Assembly (NCBI GenBank): GCA_963817485.1
Contig: CAWFOR010000004.1
Span: 66,625-130,624, forward strand
Origin: Hyphomicrobium_A sp963817485
GTDB taxonomy: Bacteria; Pseudomonadota; Alphaproteobacteria; Rhizobiales; Hyphomicrobiaceae
Length of the DNA: 64,000 bases
Direction of reading: 5' to 3'
Shown here: positions 7,593 through 16,417 of the stretch, in pieces
Position numbering within the stretch: the stretch's first letter is position 1
Layout: every line of letters begins with the position of its first letter
Made by a program: the position numbers and the translations under genes
The notes under the pieces: model-generated
The model's input: only the letters and a program-made list of their open reading frames with translations
Told to the model about the DNA's origin: nothing
The model's database searches: none

Positions 7593-10223
7593 TCAGAGCG
7601 TCCGCGTCACGGTCTCGATGTTGAAGCACTCGATGTGGTCGCCGGCGCGGATGTCCTGGTAGTTGGCGAACGCCATACCGCACTCCTGGCCAGCCGGCAC
7701 CTCGCGCACCTCGTCCTTGAACCGCTTCAAGGTCGAGAGCGTGCCCTCGTGGATGACGACGTCGTCGCGGATCAGACGCACCTTGGCCCCGCGCTCGACC
7801 TTGCCCTCGACCACCCTGCAGCCGGCAACCTTGCCGACGTGCGAGATGTTGAACACATCGAGGATTTCCGCCTTGCCGAGGAAGATCTCGCGCAGCGTCG
7901 GCGCCAGCAGGCCGGACATGGCCGCTTTCACGTCGTCGACCAGGTCGTAGATGATGTTGTAGTAGCGGATCTCGACGCCGTCGCGGTCGGCCGCCACCTT
8001 CGCCTGCGCGTTGGCGCGGACATTGAAGCCGACGATTACGGCCTTGGACGTGCTCGCGAGCGCGACATCGGATTCGGTGATGCCGCCGACGCCCGCATGC
8101 ACGATGCGCGCCTGCACCTCGTCGGTGCCGAGCTTCTTCAAGGCACCCGCGATCGCCTCGACCGAGCCCTGCACGTCGCCCTTGACCAGAAGCGTAAAGT
8201 CCTTGCGGCCGCTGTCCTTCAACGACTGCATCATCTGCTCGAGCGTGCGCGGTGTGCCGGCCGAGCCCATGGTGTCGCGCCGCTTGCGCACGCGATAGTC
8301 GGTGATCTCGCGGGCACGCGCCTCGCTCTCGACGACCGCGAATGGGTCGCCGGCCTCGGGCGCCGAATCAAAGCCCAGGATTTCCGCCGGAACCGAGGGA
8401 CCGGCCGCATCGGTGTTCTGCCCGCGATCGTCGATCAGCGCGCGCACCCGGCCCCAGGCAGTGCTGGCCACGACGATATCGCCGACGCGCAGCGTGCCGC
8501 GCTGCACAAGCACGGTGCCCACGGGCCCGCGCCCGCGCTCGAGCTTGGCCTCGACCACCACGCCTTCGGCGGGACGGTTGGGATTGGCTTTGAGATCGAG
8601 GAGCTCTGCCTGCAGGTGGATCGCTTCCAACAGCTTGTCGAGGTTCGTGCGCTTCAGCGCCGAAACCGGCACCTCCAGCGTCTCGCCCGACATGCTCTCG
8701 ACCACGATCTCGTGCTGCAGGAGCTCGGTGCGCACGCGGTTGGGGTCTGCCTGCGGCTTGTCGATCTTGTTGATGGCGACGATGATCGGAACGCCGGCGG
8801 CCTTCGCGTGATTGATGGCTTCGACCGTCTGCGGCATGACGCCGTCGTCTGCCGCCACGACCAGGACGACGATGTCCGTCACCTGCGCGCCACGCGCACG
8901 CATGGCGGTGAACGCCTCGTGGCCCGGCGTGTCGATGAAGGTGATGCGGTCGCCCAGGGGCGTCGTCACCTGATAGGCGCCGATGTGCTGCGTGATGCCA
9001 CCCGCCTCGCCCGCGACGACGTTTGTCTGCCGGATGGCGTCGAGGAGCGACGTCTTGCCGTGGTCGACGTGGCCCATGATGGTGACGACAGGGGCGCGGG
9101 GCACGAGCATGCCCTCGTCGTCCTTCTCGCCGATGAACCCGGTCTCGACGTCGGCTTCGGAGACGCGCTTGGGCGTATGCCCGAACTCCTGAACGATGAG
9201 CTCCGCCGTATCGGCGTCGACCACATCGTTGATCTTGTGCATCTCGCCTTCTTTCATCAAGTACTTGATGACGTCGACGGCGCGCTCGGTCATGCGGTTG
9301 GCGAGCTCTTGGATGGTGATGACCTCGGGGATCACCACCTCGCGCACGATCTTCTCGCGCGCTTGCGAAATGCCCATCGCCTTGAGCTTCTCGCGCTCGC
9401 GCCTGCGCTTGAGCGAGGCAAGCGAACGCTCACGCTGCTTCTCGTCGAAGGCGTTGTTGATCGTGAGCTTTACGCGCTCGCGCTTTTCGTCGACCTTCGG
9501 TGTCGGAGTGCGGGCGCCGGGCTTGCCTTTCTTGATGCCGCCGCGGCCCTCGTCCTCCTCGGTCGCCTCCACGGCACGGCCGGTGCGCTTGGGAGCTTCG
9601 CCCTCCGGCTTGAAGCGGGGCGGACCTGGAATATCGATCTCGCGCGGCTTGCCGCCTTCGCGCGGCTGCAACGCCGGATTGAAGGAGGTGCGTGGCTTCC
9701 CAGCCGGTGCGCCATCTGTCCGCGGGCGCGGCGGACGGCTCTCGGTGCTCGGAGCCGGCGCCGGACGAGCCTCGGCCGTAGCGGGCGCAGGACGCGCCGC
9801 TTCGACGGGAGCGGCGACGGCAGCGACCGCCGGCGGGGCGTTCTTGGCCCGCTCGGCTTCCTCGTCGCGCTCCAAATCCTCGCGCACCTTGGCAGCAGCA
9901 AGCGCGCGCGCACGCGCATCGCGCTCCTCGGTCGACAGCCCGCGTGCCGCGGCCGCTGGGCTCACCTTCTGCGGAGCCGCGGTCTCGGGTCGCGTCGGCG
10001 GCTTCTTCTGCGCCACCTCAGGCTCGGGCGTCGCCTCGATCGGCGGAGCCTCGGTCTCTGAGCCGAGCTTCCTGGTTCTGCGCTTCTCGACGACAACCGA
10101 CTTCGAGCGGCCGTGGCTGAAGTTCTGCCGAACGTGGCCGGACTCGACGGTCCGCTGGAGCGACAGCGGCTTGCGCACGCCTCCGCGGAGGGTCTTGTCG
10201 GTGGTGTCCTTCGTTTCCGTCAT
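7593..10223 (-). CDS. infB: translation initiation factor IF-2
   Basis: An 876-residue IF-2. It delivers fMet-tRNA to the 30S subunit and hydrolyses GTP on subunit joining. The start at ATG 10223 (MTETKDTTD) is the usual alphaproteobacterial one. Residues 1 to about 290 are a long Ala/Pro/Arg/Glu-rich, low-complexity N-terminal region typical of this group. Then come the IF2-N helix bundle, the G domain with G1 GHVDHGKT at about residues 384-391, D-T-P-G-H and N-K-I-D, and domains II to IV ending in the fMet-tRNA-binding C2 domain (ECGMAF near the end). It is preceded by the YlxR gene on the same transcript. The high GC makes the opposite strand open over most of this gene, but that frame is a shadow. 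Confidence 0.97.
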   Translation of the reverse strand: MTETKDTTDKTLRGGVRKPLSLQRTVESGHVRQNFSHGRSKSVVVEKRRTRKLGSETEAPPIEATPEPEVAQKKPPTRPETAAPQKVSPAAAARGLSTEERDARARALAAAKVREDLERDEEAERAKNAPPAVAAVAAPVEAARPAPATAEARPAPAPSTESRPPRPRTDGAPAGKPRTSFNPALQPREGGKPREIDIPGPPRFKPEGEAPKRTGRAVEATEEDEGRGGIKKGKPGARTPTPKVDEKRERVKLTINNAFDEKQRERSLASLKRRREREKLKAMGISQAREKIVREVVIPEVITIQELANRMTERAVDVIKYLMKEGEMHKINDVVDADTAELIVQEFGHTPKRVSEADVETGFIGEKDDEGMLVPRAPVVTIMGHVDHGKTSLLDAIRQTNVVAGEAGGITQHIGAYQVTTPLGDRITFIDTPGHEAFTAMRARGAQVTDIVVLVVAADDGVMPQTVEAINHAKAAGVPIIVAINKIDKPQADPNRVRTELLQHEIVVESMSGETLEVPVSALKRTNLDKLLEAIHLQAELLDLKANPNRPAEGVVVEAKLERGRGPVGTVLVQRGTLRVGDIVVASTAWGRVRALIDDRGQNTDAAGPSVPAEILGFDSAPEAGDPFAVVESEARAREITDYRVRKRRDTMGSAGTPRTLEQMMQSLKDSGRKDFTLLVKGDVQGSVEAIAGALKKLGTDEVQARIVHAGVGGITESDVALASTSKAVIVGFNVRANAQAKVAADRDGVEIRYYNIIYDLVDDVKAAMSGLLAPTLREIFLGKAEILDVFNISHVGKVAGCRVVEGKVERGAKVRLIRDDVVIHEGTLSTLKRFKDEVREVPAGQECGMAFANYQDIRAGDHIECFNIETVTRTL

Positions 10224-10266
10224 GCTCTTCCCGTAAAACTCCAAAATTCCACGCACGAAGCCGCGC

Positions 10267-10914
10267 TCAGCTTGCGCCGAAGCCCGACCGGTAGCGCCTT
10301 AGGCGCTCGGCCTCCAGAAGAAACCGCTGTGTGGCTCCGCCCTGTTTGAGGGCAGCATGTACCACATTTGACCGGCCGATGGCCAAGCTCAATTGTTCGA
10401 TAGTGAGCCAATCAACAATGGGGGCAGCTTTGCCACTATCCCGTTGAACGGCCGCAAATTTACGGTCGAGCTTGCGCTTACCATCCTCGGCCGCATCGGC
10501 GCCCTGCAGAAGCGCCGCGGCGCGCCCGCCGCTTATGAGCGTCTCGACCTTTTCGAAGCCTGTCGTAACGAGACCGGCCTTGTTGGCGAGCGACAGCGCT
10601 TCGAGCGCACGCTTAACAAATAGTGCTTCGACCGTCTGCGGCAAGTCCGGCGCGACCGTGACCGCGCGCTTCAGGCTCTTGGCGAACGCTCTTGTCTCCG
10701 CCGCGGCGGCGACGCTCGCCTTGTCGGCCGTCACCCACACGCCACGGCCAGGAAGCTTGCGCGAAAGATCGGGAACGAGCCTGCCTTCGGGATCGGCTAC
10801 GAAGCGTAGGAGGTCGGCTGGGTCGCGCTCGACACGCGTGAGGATGCAGCGGCGCAACGAGCCTGCCGCCTCCCCATCGTCGTCGCGTTCCTGCTGCCGA
10901 CCTTCAGCGCCCAA
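10267..10914 (-). CDS. YlxR-like RNA-binding protein with L7Ae-type domain
   Basis: A 215-residue protein with two parts. The N-terminal YlxR fold (DUF448) shows R-R-C-I-L-T-R, L-L-R-F-V-A-D-P-E-G and the hallmark L-P-G-R-G-V-W-V. The C-terminal half (SLANKAGLVTTGFEKVE) resembles the L7Ae/L30e family of RNA-binding proteins. Alphaproteobacteria commonly encode this fusion between nusA and infB, as here. The only start that fits is a TTG at 10914, with 32 bases to the nusA stop. YlxR proteins bind RNA; a role in the RNase P or nusA regulon is reported for some homologues, but it is not proven for this form. Confidence 0.9.
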   Translation of the reverse strand: MGAEGRQQERDDDGEAAGSLRRCILTRVERDPADLLRFVADPEGRLVPDLSRKLPGRGVWVTADKASVAAAAETRAFAKSLKRAVTVAPDLPQTVEALFVKRALEALSLANKAGLVTTGFEKVETLISGGRAAALLQGADAAEDGKRKLDRKFAAVQRDSGKAAPIVDWLTIEQLSLAIGRSNVVHAALKQGGATQRFLLEAERLRRYRSGFGAS

Positions 10915-10946
10915 TCCGATCTCCCGACGTCCCGGTACATTTCCGG

Positions 10947-12602
10947 CTAACCCTGGGCCGCGGCGTCTTCGGCGCCGTCGCCCTCGCCGTCACCTTCCGC
11001 AGCCTCCTCGGCCGGCTCCGCTTTCGGCAGCAGGTCCTCGGCCTTGATCCAGCCGGCGAGCACACGCGCCGACATGATCATGTCCTCGGCTTCCTTGCGG
11101 CCGATCTCGAAAGCCTCGAGCACGCCTTTGTGGCGGACAGGCTCGGCGTCCTTCTCCTTCTTGCGCTCCGTCCACCCGGTGAGGTCGTCGGTGGCGCAAT
11201 CGGCGAGATCCTCCAGCGTCTTGATGCCGTTCTCGCCGAACGCGACCATCATTGCAGTGGTCACGCCCTGCACCTTGGCCAGATCGTCGGCGACGCCGAG
11301 CTCGCGCCGTTTGGCGTCGCGGTCGGCTTCCTGCTTCTCGAGGTAATCGCGCGCGCGCGACTGGATCTCATTGGCCGTGTGCTCGTCGAAGCCTTCGATG
11401 TGCGCGATTTCGGAGAGATCGACGAAGGCGACCTCCTCGATCGAGGCGAAGCCCTCGGTGACGAGGAGCTGGGCGATGACCTCGTCGACGTCGAGTGCTT
11501 CCATGAGCATGTTCGACCGCTCGGCGAACTCCTTCTGGCGCCGCTCGGACTCCTCTTGCTCGGTCAGGATATCGATGTCCCAGCCGGTGAGCTGCGAGGC
11601 GAGCCGCACGTTCTGGCCGCGCCGGCCGATGGCGAGCGAAAGCTGGCTTTCGGGAACGACGACCTCGATGCGGTTGGTGTCCTCGTCGAGCACGACCTTC
11701 GTCACCTCGGCAGGGGCGAGCGCGTTGACGATGAAGCTCGCCGCGTCGGGGTTCCACTGGATGATGTCGACCTTCTCGCCCTGCAGCTCGTTGACGACGG
11801 CCTGCACGCGGGAGCCGCGCATGCCGACGCAGGCACCCACGGGATCGATGGAGGAATCCTTGGAGATCACCGCGATCTTGGCGCGGGAGCCCGGGTCGCG
11901 GGCAACCGACTTGATCTCGACGACGCCGTCGTAGATCTCCGGAACCTCCTGGGCAAACAGCTTCGACATGAACTCCGGCCGCGCGCGGGAGAGGAAAATC
12001 TGCGGACCGCGCGGCTCGCGGCTCACGTTGTAGATGAAGGCGCGCACGCGGTCGCCGTAGCGCACATTCTCGCGCGGGATCATCTCGTCGCGGCGGATGA
12101 TGCCCTCCGCGCGGCCGAGATCGACGATGACGTTGCCGTACTCGACGCGCTTCACCGTGCCGTTGACGATCTCGCCGATGCGGTCCTTGTACTCGCTGTA
12201 ATGGCGCTCGCGCTCGGCTTCGCGCACCTTCTGCACGATGACCTGCTTGGCGTTCTGTGCGGCGACGCGGCCGAAATCCAAGGGCGGCAGCGGCTCGGCG
12301 ATGAGGTCGCCGATCTTGGCCTCGGCGTTGCGCCCCTGCGCATCGGCGAGCGTGATCTGGGTGGAGTCGTTCTCCACGTTCTCGACCACGGCCAGCACGC
12401 GGGAAAGCCGCGCCTCGCCCGTCTTCGGGTCGATCTCGCAGCGGATGTCGTTTTCTGCCCCGTAGCGCGATTTCGCGGCCTTCTGGATCGCGTCCTCCAT
12501 CGCCTCGATGACGATCTTGCGGTCGATCGACTTCTCGCGCGCCACCGCGTCCGCGATCTGCAGAAGCTCCAGCCGATTGGCACTGATGCCGGCCATTGCC
12601 AT
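10947..12602 (-). CDS. nusA: transcription termination/antitermination protein NusA
   Basis: A 551-residue NusA. It binds RNA polymerase and RNA to modulate pausing, termination and rRNA antitermination. The order is: N-terminal polymerase-binding domain (LQIADAVAREKSIDRK), S1 domain (G-T-V-K-R-V-E-Y-G-N-V-I-V-D), two KH domains (C-V-G-M-R-G-S-R-V-Q-A and A-I-G-R-R-G-Q-N-V-R-L-A) and acidic helix-hairpin repeats at the C-terminus, followed by a Glu/Ala-rich tail typical of proteobacterial forms. It starts at ATG 12602, with a second ATG two codons on. It lies 5 bases after rimP, as in the conserved rimP-nusA-ylxR-infB operon. Confidence 0.97.
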   Translation of the reverse strand: MAMAGISANRLELLQIADAVAREKSIDRKIVIEAMEDAIQKAAKSRYGAENDIRCEIDPKTGEARLSRVLAVVENVENDSTQITLADAQGRNAEAKIGDLIAEPLPPLDFGRVAAQNAKQVIVQKVREAERERHYSEYKDRIGEIVNGTVKRVEYGNVIVDLGRAEGIIRRDEMIPRENVRYGDRVRAFIYNVSREPRGPQIFLSRARPEFMSKLFAQEVPEIYDGVVEIKSVARDPGSRAKIAVISKDSSIDPVGACVGMRGSRVQAVVNELQGEKVDIIQWNPDAASFIVNALAPAEVTKVVLDEDTNRIEVVVPESQLSLAIGRRGQNVRLASQLTGWDIDILTEQEESERRQKEFAERSNMLMEALDVDEVIAQLLVTEGFASIEEVAFVDLSEIAHIEGFDEHTANEIQSRARDYLEKQEADRDAKRRELGVADDLAKVQGVTTAMMVAFGENGIKTLEDLADCATDDLTGWTERKKEKDAEPVRHKGVLEAFEIGRKEAEDMIMSARVLAGWIKAEDLLPKAEPAEEAAEGDGEGDGAEDAAAQG

Positions 12603-12607
12603 GGGTC

Positions 12608-13220
12608 TTAGTCCTCCTCGGTGGTCCCCGGTGCGCTTTCTGCATCACCGGCCGGACCGTTCTCGTTACTCTTCTTTGCGCGGCGCAAGGCCTCGCGGAT
12701 CAAGTCTTCGGTCAATACGAGCTTCGCTTCGCCGACGAGGCCGATCGGTAGCCCGATCACCTGGCGGCCCGCTTCACCCAGATCAATCTCGATGCGGATT
12801 TCGCCGTCCTCGAAGCCTTCGAGCGTCCCGCGGAAGCGCTTGCGGCCGTCGATCGGTTCGGTCAATTCGATCTTGGCCTCGTGCCCGGCCCAGTCCTCGA
12901 AAGTCGGACGGGCGCACGAGCGGGCGGTCGATGCCGGGCGAAGAGACCTCGAGGCGATACGCGCCAGCAATCGGGTCGTTCACGTCGAGCAAAGCCGATA
13001 TCTCCCGCGATATGGCCTCGCAGTCCTCGATTGTCATGCTGCCGTCTGGGCGTTCGGCCATCACCTGCAAGGTCTTGCCCTCGCGGCCGGAAAGAGCCAC
13101 GCGCACGAGACGGAAGCCGCGCCCCTCGAGCGCGGGCTCGATGATGGCCGCGATCCTGGCCGGTAGGCCGGCCTCGCGAATGAACCGGTCGCGCAAGGCG
13201 CCACCGTCCCCAGCGTGCAT
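12608..13220 (-). CDS. rimP: ribosome maturation factor RimP, one frameshift
   Basis: RimP is needed for 30S assembly. The N-terminal half reads R-I-A-A-I-I-E-P-A-L-E-G-R-G-F-R-L-V-R-V, then D-C-E-A-I-S-R-E-I-S and the strongly conserved L-E-V-S-S-P-G-I-D-R-P-L. The C-terminal half (FEDWAGHEAKIELTEPIDGR) is in another frame. Dropping one base of the AAA at 12900-12902 joins the two, giving R-P-S-D-F-E-D-W. This is the usual RimP sequence, so a homopolymer error is inferred. I take ATG 13220 as the start; a TTG at 13262 in the same frame is possible. First gene of the nusA operon. Confidence 0.92.
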
Positions 13221-13366
13221 GCTCAGTAAAGTCCGGTTGGTTGGGCCGATACTCGGCGCCAATACAAAAAGAGCGGACCCCTAAGGGCCCACTCGATAGT
13301 TGAGATGATCATGAGCAGGTCTTTATTACGAGATCGTGACGACCGGCGCAAGCAAATTGTGGCGGC

Positions 13367-14071
13367 TTAGGGGCAACATTTGCGGAAGCGGAAAAAGTAG
13401 CAGCGGCGGCCTTCCGCGAGGGCTTTTCCCTCATACCGCGTCCCTGGCCAATCGGTGCCGCGGGTGCGCCAATCCTCAGGCCCGGCGGCCTGCCACGCGA
13501 AGTCCGGATGCTCGCGCGAGGCGAGCAGCATGGTGCGCGCATAGTCGCCGATGTCGGTTGCGATGCGCAGCTCCGCTCCCGTCGCCATCGCGCGGGACAG
13601 CAGCGCGAACAGCTGGCCGGCGACGAGGCGCCGCTTCACGTGGCGCTTCTTCGGCCAGGGGTCGGGGAAGAGGATGAATACGCGGCTCAGGCAGCCTGCG
13701 GGCAGCCATCTCAGGAGCGCGCGAGCGTCGTCGGCGTGAAGGCGTATGTTGCCGAGGCCCTCGGCTTCGATGCGGTGGAGCACTTTGATCACGCCATCTC
13801 GGAATGGCTCGGCGCCGATCAAGAGCGCGTCTGGATTGCGTTCGGCCTGCCAGACAAGATGCTCCCCGCCGCCGAAGCCGATCTCGAGCCAGACCTCACG
13901 CGCACCAGGCTCGAACGGCTTCGCCAGGTCGAGCGCGACGCGAGGAAGCAACTCCCCCCAAAGCTGCTCTTGGCGCACACTGAGCTTGCGCCCATGCCGC
14001 CGGCCATAGGAGCGAAGCTCGGGTCTCACGCCATGTTCGGCAGGCTTTGGGGTCTCGGAATCCTGTGCCAT
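13367..14071 (-). CDS. trmB: tRNA (guanine-N7)-methyltransferase
   Basis: A 234-residue SAM-dependent methyltransferase that makes m7G46 in tRNA. Visible motifs: R-S-Y-G-R-R near the N-terminus, the SAM-binding E-I-G-F-G-G-G-E-H, the L-F-P-D-P-W-P-K-K-R-H core found only in this family, and a C-terminal G-T-R-Y-E-G-K-A substrate-binding segment. It starts at ATG 14071. It is the last gene of the ybeY-corC-lnt-xre-metK-trmB neighbourhood seen in rhizobia, separated from metK here by one convergent small gene. Confidence 0.96.
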   Translation of the reverse strand: MAQDSETPKPAEHGVRPELRSYGRRHGRKLSVRQEQLWGELLPRVALDLAKPFEPGAREVWLEIGFGGGEHLVWQAERNPDALLIGAEPFRDGVIKVLHRIEAEGLGNIRLHADDARALLRWLPAGCLSRVFILFPDPWPKKRHVKRRLVAGQLFALLSRAMATGAELRIATDIGDYARTMLLASREHPDFAWQAAGPEDWRTRGTDWPGTRYEGKALAEGRRCYFFRFRKCCP

Positions 14072-14111
14072 TCTGCCTTACAGGTACTTCGATCTCTCAA
14101 CGTAGAACATC

Positions 14112-14438
14112 ATGGCCGCTCGCGCCATGGAAAATCCCGTGCAAGACCCGAGAATTTTGTCGGTGACGGGGGGAGCCCGTTTGGGCTTGTTCAACGCCAC
14201 CTGGCCCTTCGCTAGGCTCACTGCGGACGCAAATACGCTGCGTCTGTCGGTACTCGGTGCCCCACTCACGTTCACGCGCGAAAGCGTCCTCGAGCTCTCC
14301 GCGATGCGAGGCTTTTTCTCGCGTGGCCTGCAGATCAAGCACGCCGAAAGCGCTTACCCGAAGCGGATCATCTTTTGGTGCTTCAATCTGGAGGCTCTAA
14401 CGGCAGGGCTCAGGCGCCTCGGCTGGATGGTCAATTGA
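14112..14438 (+). CDS. small hypothetical protein, probably PH-like
   Basis: A 108-residue soluble protein on the opposite strand to its neighbours. Its start is 40 bases from the trmB start (divergent), and its 3' end overlaps the metK 3' end by 8 bases (convergent). No signal peptide or membrane segment is seen. The alternation of short strands (LGLFNATWPFARLTAD, TLRLSVLG, RIIFWCFN) and a final helix (EALTAGLRRLGW) is like a bacterial PH-type beta barrel. This is only a fold impression. ATG 14112 is used; ATG 14127 is an alternative. Confidence 0.6.
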   Translation: MAARAMENPVQDPRILSVTGGARLGLFNATWPFARLTADANTLRLSVLGAPLTFTRESVLELSAMRGFFSRGLQIKHAESAYPKRIIFWCFNLEALTAGLRRLGWMVN

Positions 14439-15639
14439 CCGCCTTTGCGATCGCAGGGGCAAGGTCTGTCTTCTCCCACGAGAACCCGCCCTCGTTGTCC
14501 GGCGCCCGCCCGAAGTGGCCGTAGGCGGAGGTGCGCGCGTAGATCGGCTTGTTGAGGTCGAGATGCTTGCGGATGCCGCGCGGCGAAAGGTCCATCACCT
14601 CGCCCAGCGCCGTCTCGAGCTTGCTCTCGTCGACCTTGCCGGTGCCGTGCGTGTCGACGTAGATCGACAGCGGCTTGGCGACGCCGATGGCGTAGGAAAC
14701 CTGAATGGTGCAGCGGTCGGCGAGGCCGGCGGCAACGACGTTCTTCGCCAGGTAGCGCGCGGCGTAAGCGGCCGACCGGTCGACCTTGGTCGGGTCCTTG
14801 CCGGAGAAGGCGCCGCCGCCGTGGGGTGCGGCTCCGCCGTAGGTATCGACGATGATCTTACGTCCTGTGAGGCCGCAGTCGCCGTCAGGTCCGCCGATGA
14901 AGAACTTACCCGTCGGGTTGACGTGCCAGATGGTGTCCTTGCCGATCCAGCCGCCGGGCAGCGCCTTGCGCACGTAGGGCTCGATGATGTCGCGGATCTT
15001 GCCCGAGGAGAGATCCTCATCGATATGCTGGTGCGAGACGACGATCTGCGTCACGCCCACCGGCTTGCCGTTCTCGTAGCGCACGGTCACCTGGCTTTTC
15101 GAATCCGGGCCGAGCAGCGCCGCGCCGCCCTCCTTCTTGTGCCGCGCGATGGCGAGATCGTGGAGGATGTTGTGCGCGTAGTAGATCGGCGCCGGCATCA
15201 GCTCCGGCGTATCCGTGCAGGCGTAGCCGAACATGATGCCCTGGTCGCCAGCCCCCTCTTCCTTGTTGGTGCCGGGCTGCAGCGCGTCGACGCCCTGCGC
15301 GATGTCGGCCGACTGCGGATGCAGCAGGACCTCGATCTCGCACTTGTCCCAGTGGAAGCCCGCCTGCTCGTAGCCGATGTCGCGGATGGCCATGCGCGCG
15401 ACGTGCGAGATCCAGTCCTTGGTGACGGTCTCGGGGCCGCGCGTCTCACCCGCGATCACGACGCGGTTGGTGGTGGCAAGCGTCTCGCAGGCGGCGCGGA
15501 TCGCCCAGGGGTCGATGCCGGCCTTGGGCCCCTCGCGATAGAAAAGGTCGACGATCTCATCGGAGATGCGATCGCACACCTTGTCGGGATGGCCCTCGGA
15601 GACCGACTCGCTGGTGAAGAGAAAGGATTTGCGTGCCAC
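14431..15639 (-). CDS. metK: S-adenosylmethionine synthetase
   Basis: A 402-residue MetK that joins ATP and methionine to make SAM. Family signatures are intact: F-T-S-E-S-V-S-E-G-H-P-D-K near the start, G-D-Q-G-I-M-F-G-Y-A (ATP-binding), G-G-G-A-F-S-G-K-D-P-T-K-V-D (the P-loop-like site) and D-T-H-G-T-G. The GTG at 15639 gives the standard N-terminus V/M-A-R-K-S-F-L-F-T. An extension to 15732 would add non-conserved sequence. I looked in the 163 bases upstream for a SAM-type riboswitch and could not identify one. Confidence 0.97.
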   Translation of the reverse strand: MARKSFLFTSESVSEGHPDKVCDRISDEIVDLFYREGPKAGIDPWAIRAACETLATTNRVVIAGETRGPETVTKDWISHVARMAIRDIGYEQAGFHWDKCEIEVLLHPQSADIAQGVDALQPGTNKEEGAGDQGIMFGYACTDTPELMPAPIYYAHNILHDLAIARHKKEGGAALLGPDSKSQVTVRYENGKPVGVTQIVVSHQHIDEDLSSGKIRDIIEPYVRKALPGGWIGKDTIWHVNPTGKFFIGGPDGDCGLTGRKIIVDTYGGAAPHGGGAFSGKDPTKVDRSAAYAARYLAKNVVAAGLADRCTIQVSYAIGVAKPLSIYVDTHGTGKVDESKLETALGEVMDLSPRGIRKHLDLNKPIYARTSAYGHFGRAPDNEGGFSWEKTDLAPAIAKAVN

Positions 15640-15802
15640 CCGGGCCCCCGTACCTTTTTTGCGATTGCGTAAAAGCGCCGGGTTTGTCTCAAGCTTTGGG
15701 AACGGGGTCAAGGCCGTCCGCCGCGCACCCAAGCGCCGCCGCGGATTTCAGCCCCGCGATGGAATAACGACAGTCTTCCGAGGAATAAGGGCGCGCCGGC
15801 CG

Positions 15803-16255
15803 TCACTCGGCCGTGGACTCTCCCGCAAACGAGCGGACGAGCTCTACGATGGAGCGGCGCACGCGCGCATCGGTGATGCGGGCAAAAGCCTTGTTAAGCT
15901 CAAGACCCTCGCGGCTGGAGAGAAACTCCACGGCATAGCTCTCGGGCTGCTCCGCGAACCCTCCGGCACCGTCTCCGCTCACGGGAAGCTCCTCGTAGAA
16001 GAACTGCACCGGCACAGCGAGCACCTTGGAGAGATCGAACAGCCGGCTCGCGCCGATGCGGTTGATCCCCTTCTCGTATTTCTGGATTTGCTGGAACGTC
16101 AGTCCGAGATGCTCGCCGAGCTTCTCCTGGCTCATTCCAAGCAGCATGCGCCTCAAGCGTACGCGGCTGCCCACGTGTACATCGACGGGGTTGGCGCGCC
16201 GTGAGCTGCGATCGTCAGAATCGGGTTCGTCGTCCGGCGCATTTTCTCTCGACAT
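15803..16255 (-). CDS. Xre-family transcriptional regulator (PhrR/PraR-like)
   Basis: A 150-residue protein from ATG 16255. A helix-turn-helix of the Cro/CI type occupies about residues 25-80 (G-S-R-V-R-L-R-R-M-L-L-G-M-S-Q-E-K-L-G, then F-Q-Q-I-Q-K-Y-E-K-G-I-N-R). It is followed by a helical C-terminal part for dimerisation. The position between lnt and metK is that of phrR in Sinorhizobium and praR in Azorhizobium and Rhizobium. Those are regulators of acid response, symbiosis or biofilm and quorum-sensing genes. That function is inferred from synteny and family only. The 162-base upstream gap probably holds its own promoter. Confidence 0.88.
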   Translation of the reverse strand: MSRENAPDDEPDSDDRSSRRANPVDVHVGSRVRLRRMLLGMSQEKLGEHLGLTFQQIQKYEKGINRIGASRLFDLSKVLAVPVQFFYEELPVSGDGAGGFAEQPESYAVEFLSSREGLELNKAFARITDARVRRSIVELVRSFAGESTAE

Positions 16256-16417
16256 TGACCTATTTACCTTATCGGCTCCCAGCAAACGCCATCGTGAGCT
16301 TACAACGCGCTTCCGATAAACGCTGGCTGAGGCGGAGAGGGTTGCACCTTCAGGCGTACACCCTCATTTCTCGTTTATGACGGCAAGTCCTCAACGAGGC
16401 AACATGCGAAATGTGCC

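Noticed and set aside
7635..10061. An 808-codon open frame opposite infB, and similar long frames opposite maeB (37507-39213) and the GGDEF-EAL gene (47201-49318)
   Set aside because: These are by-products of high GC codon use. They have no recognisable protein sequence and lie exactly antisense to strongly conserved genes.
15640..15802. SAM riboswitch upstream of metK
   Set aside because: I looked for the pairing and conserved bases of SAM-type motifs and could not define one.
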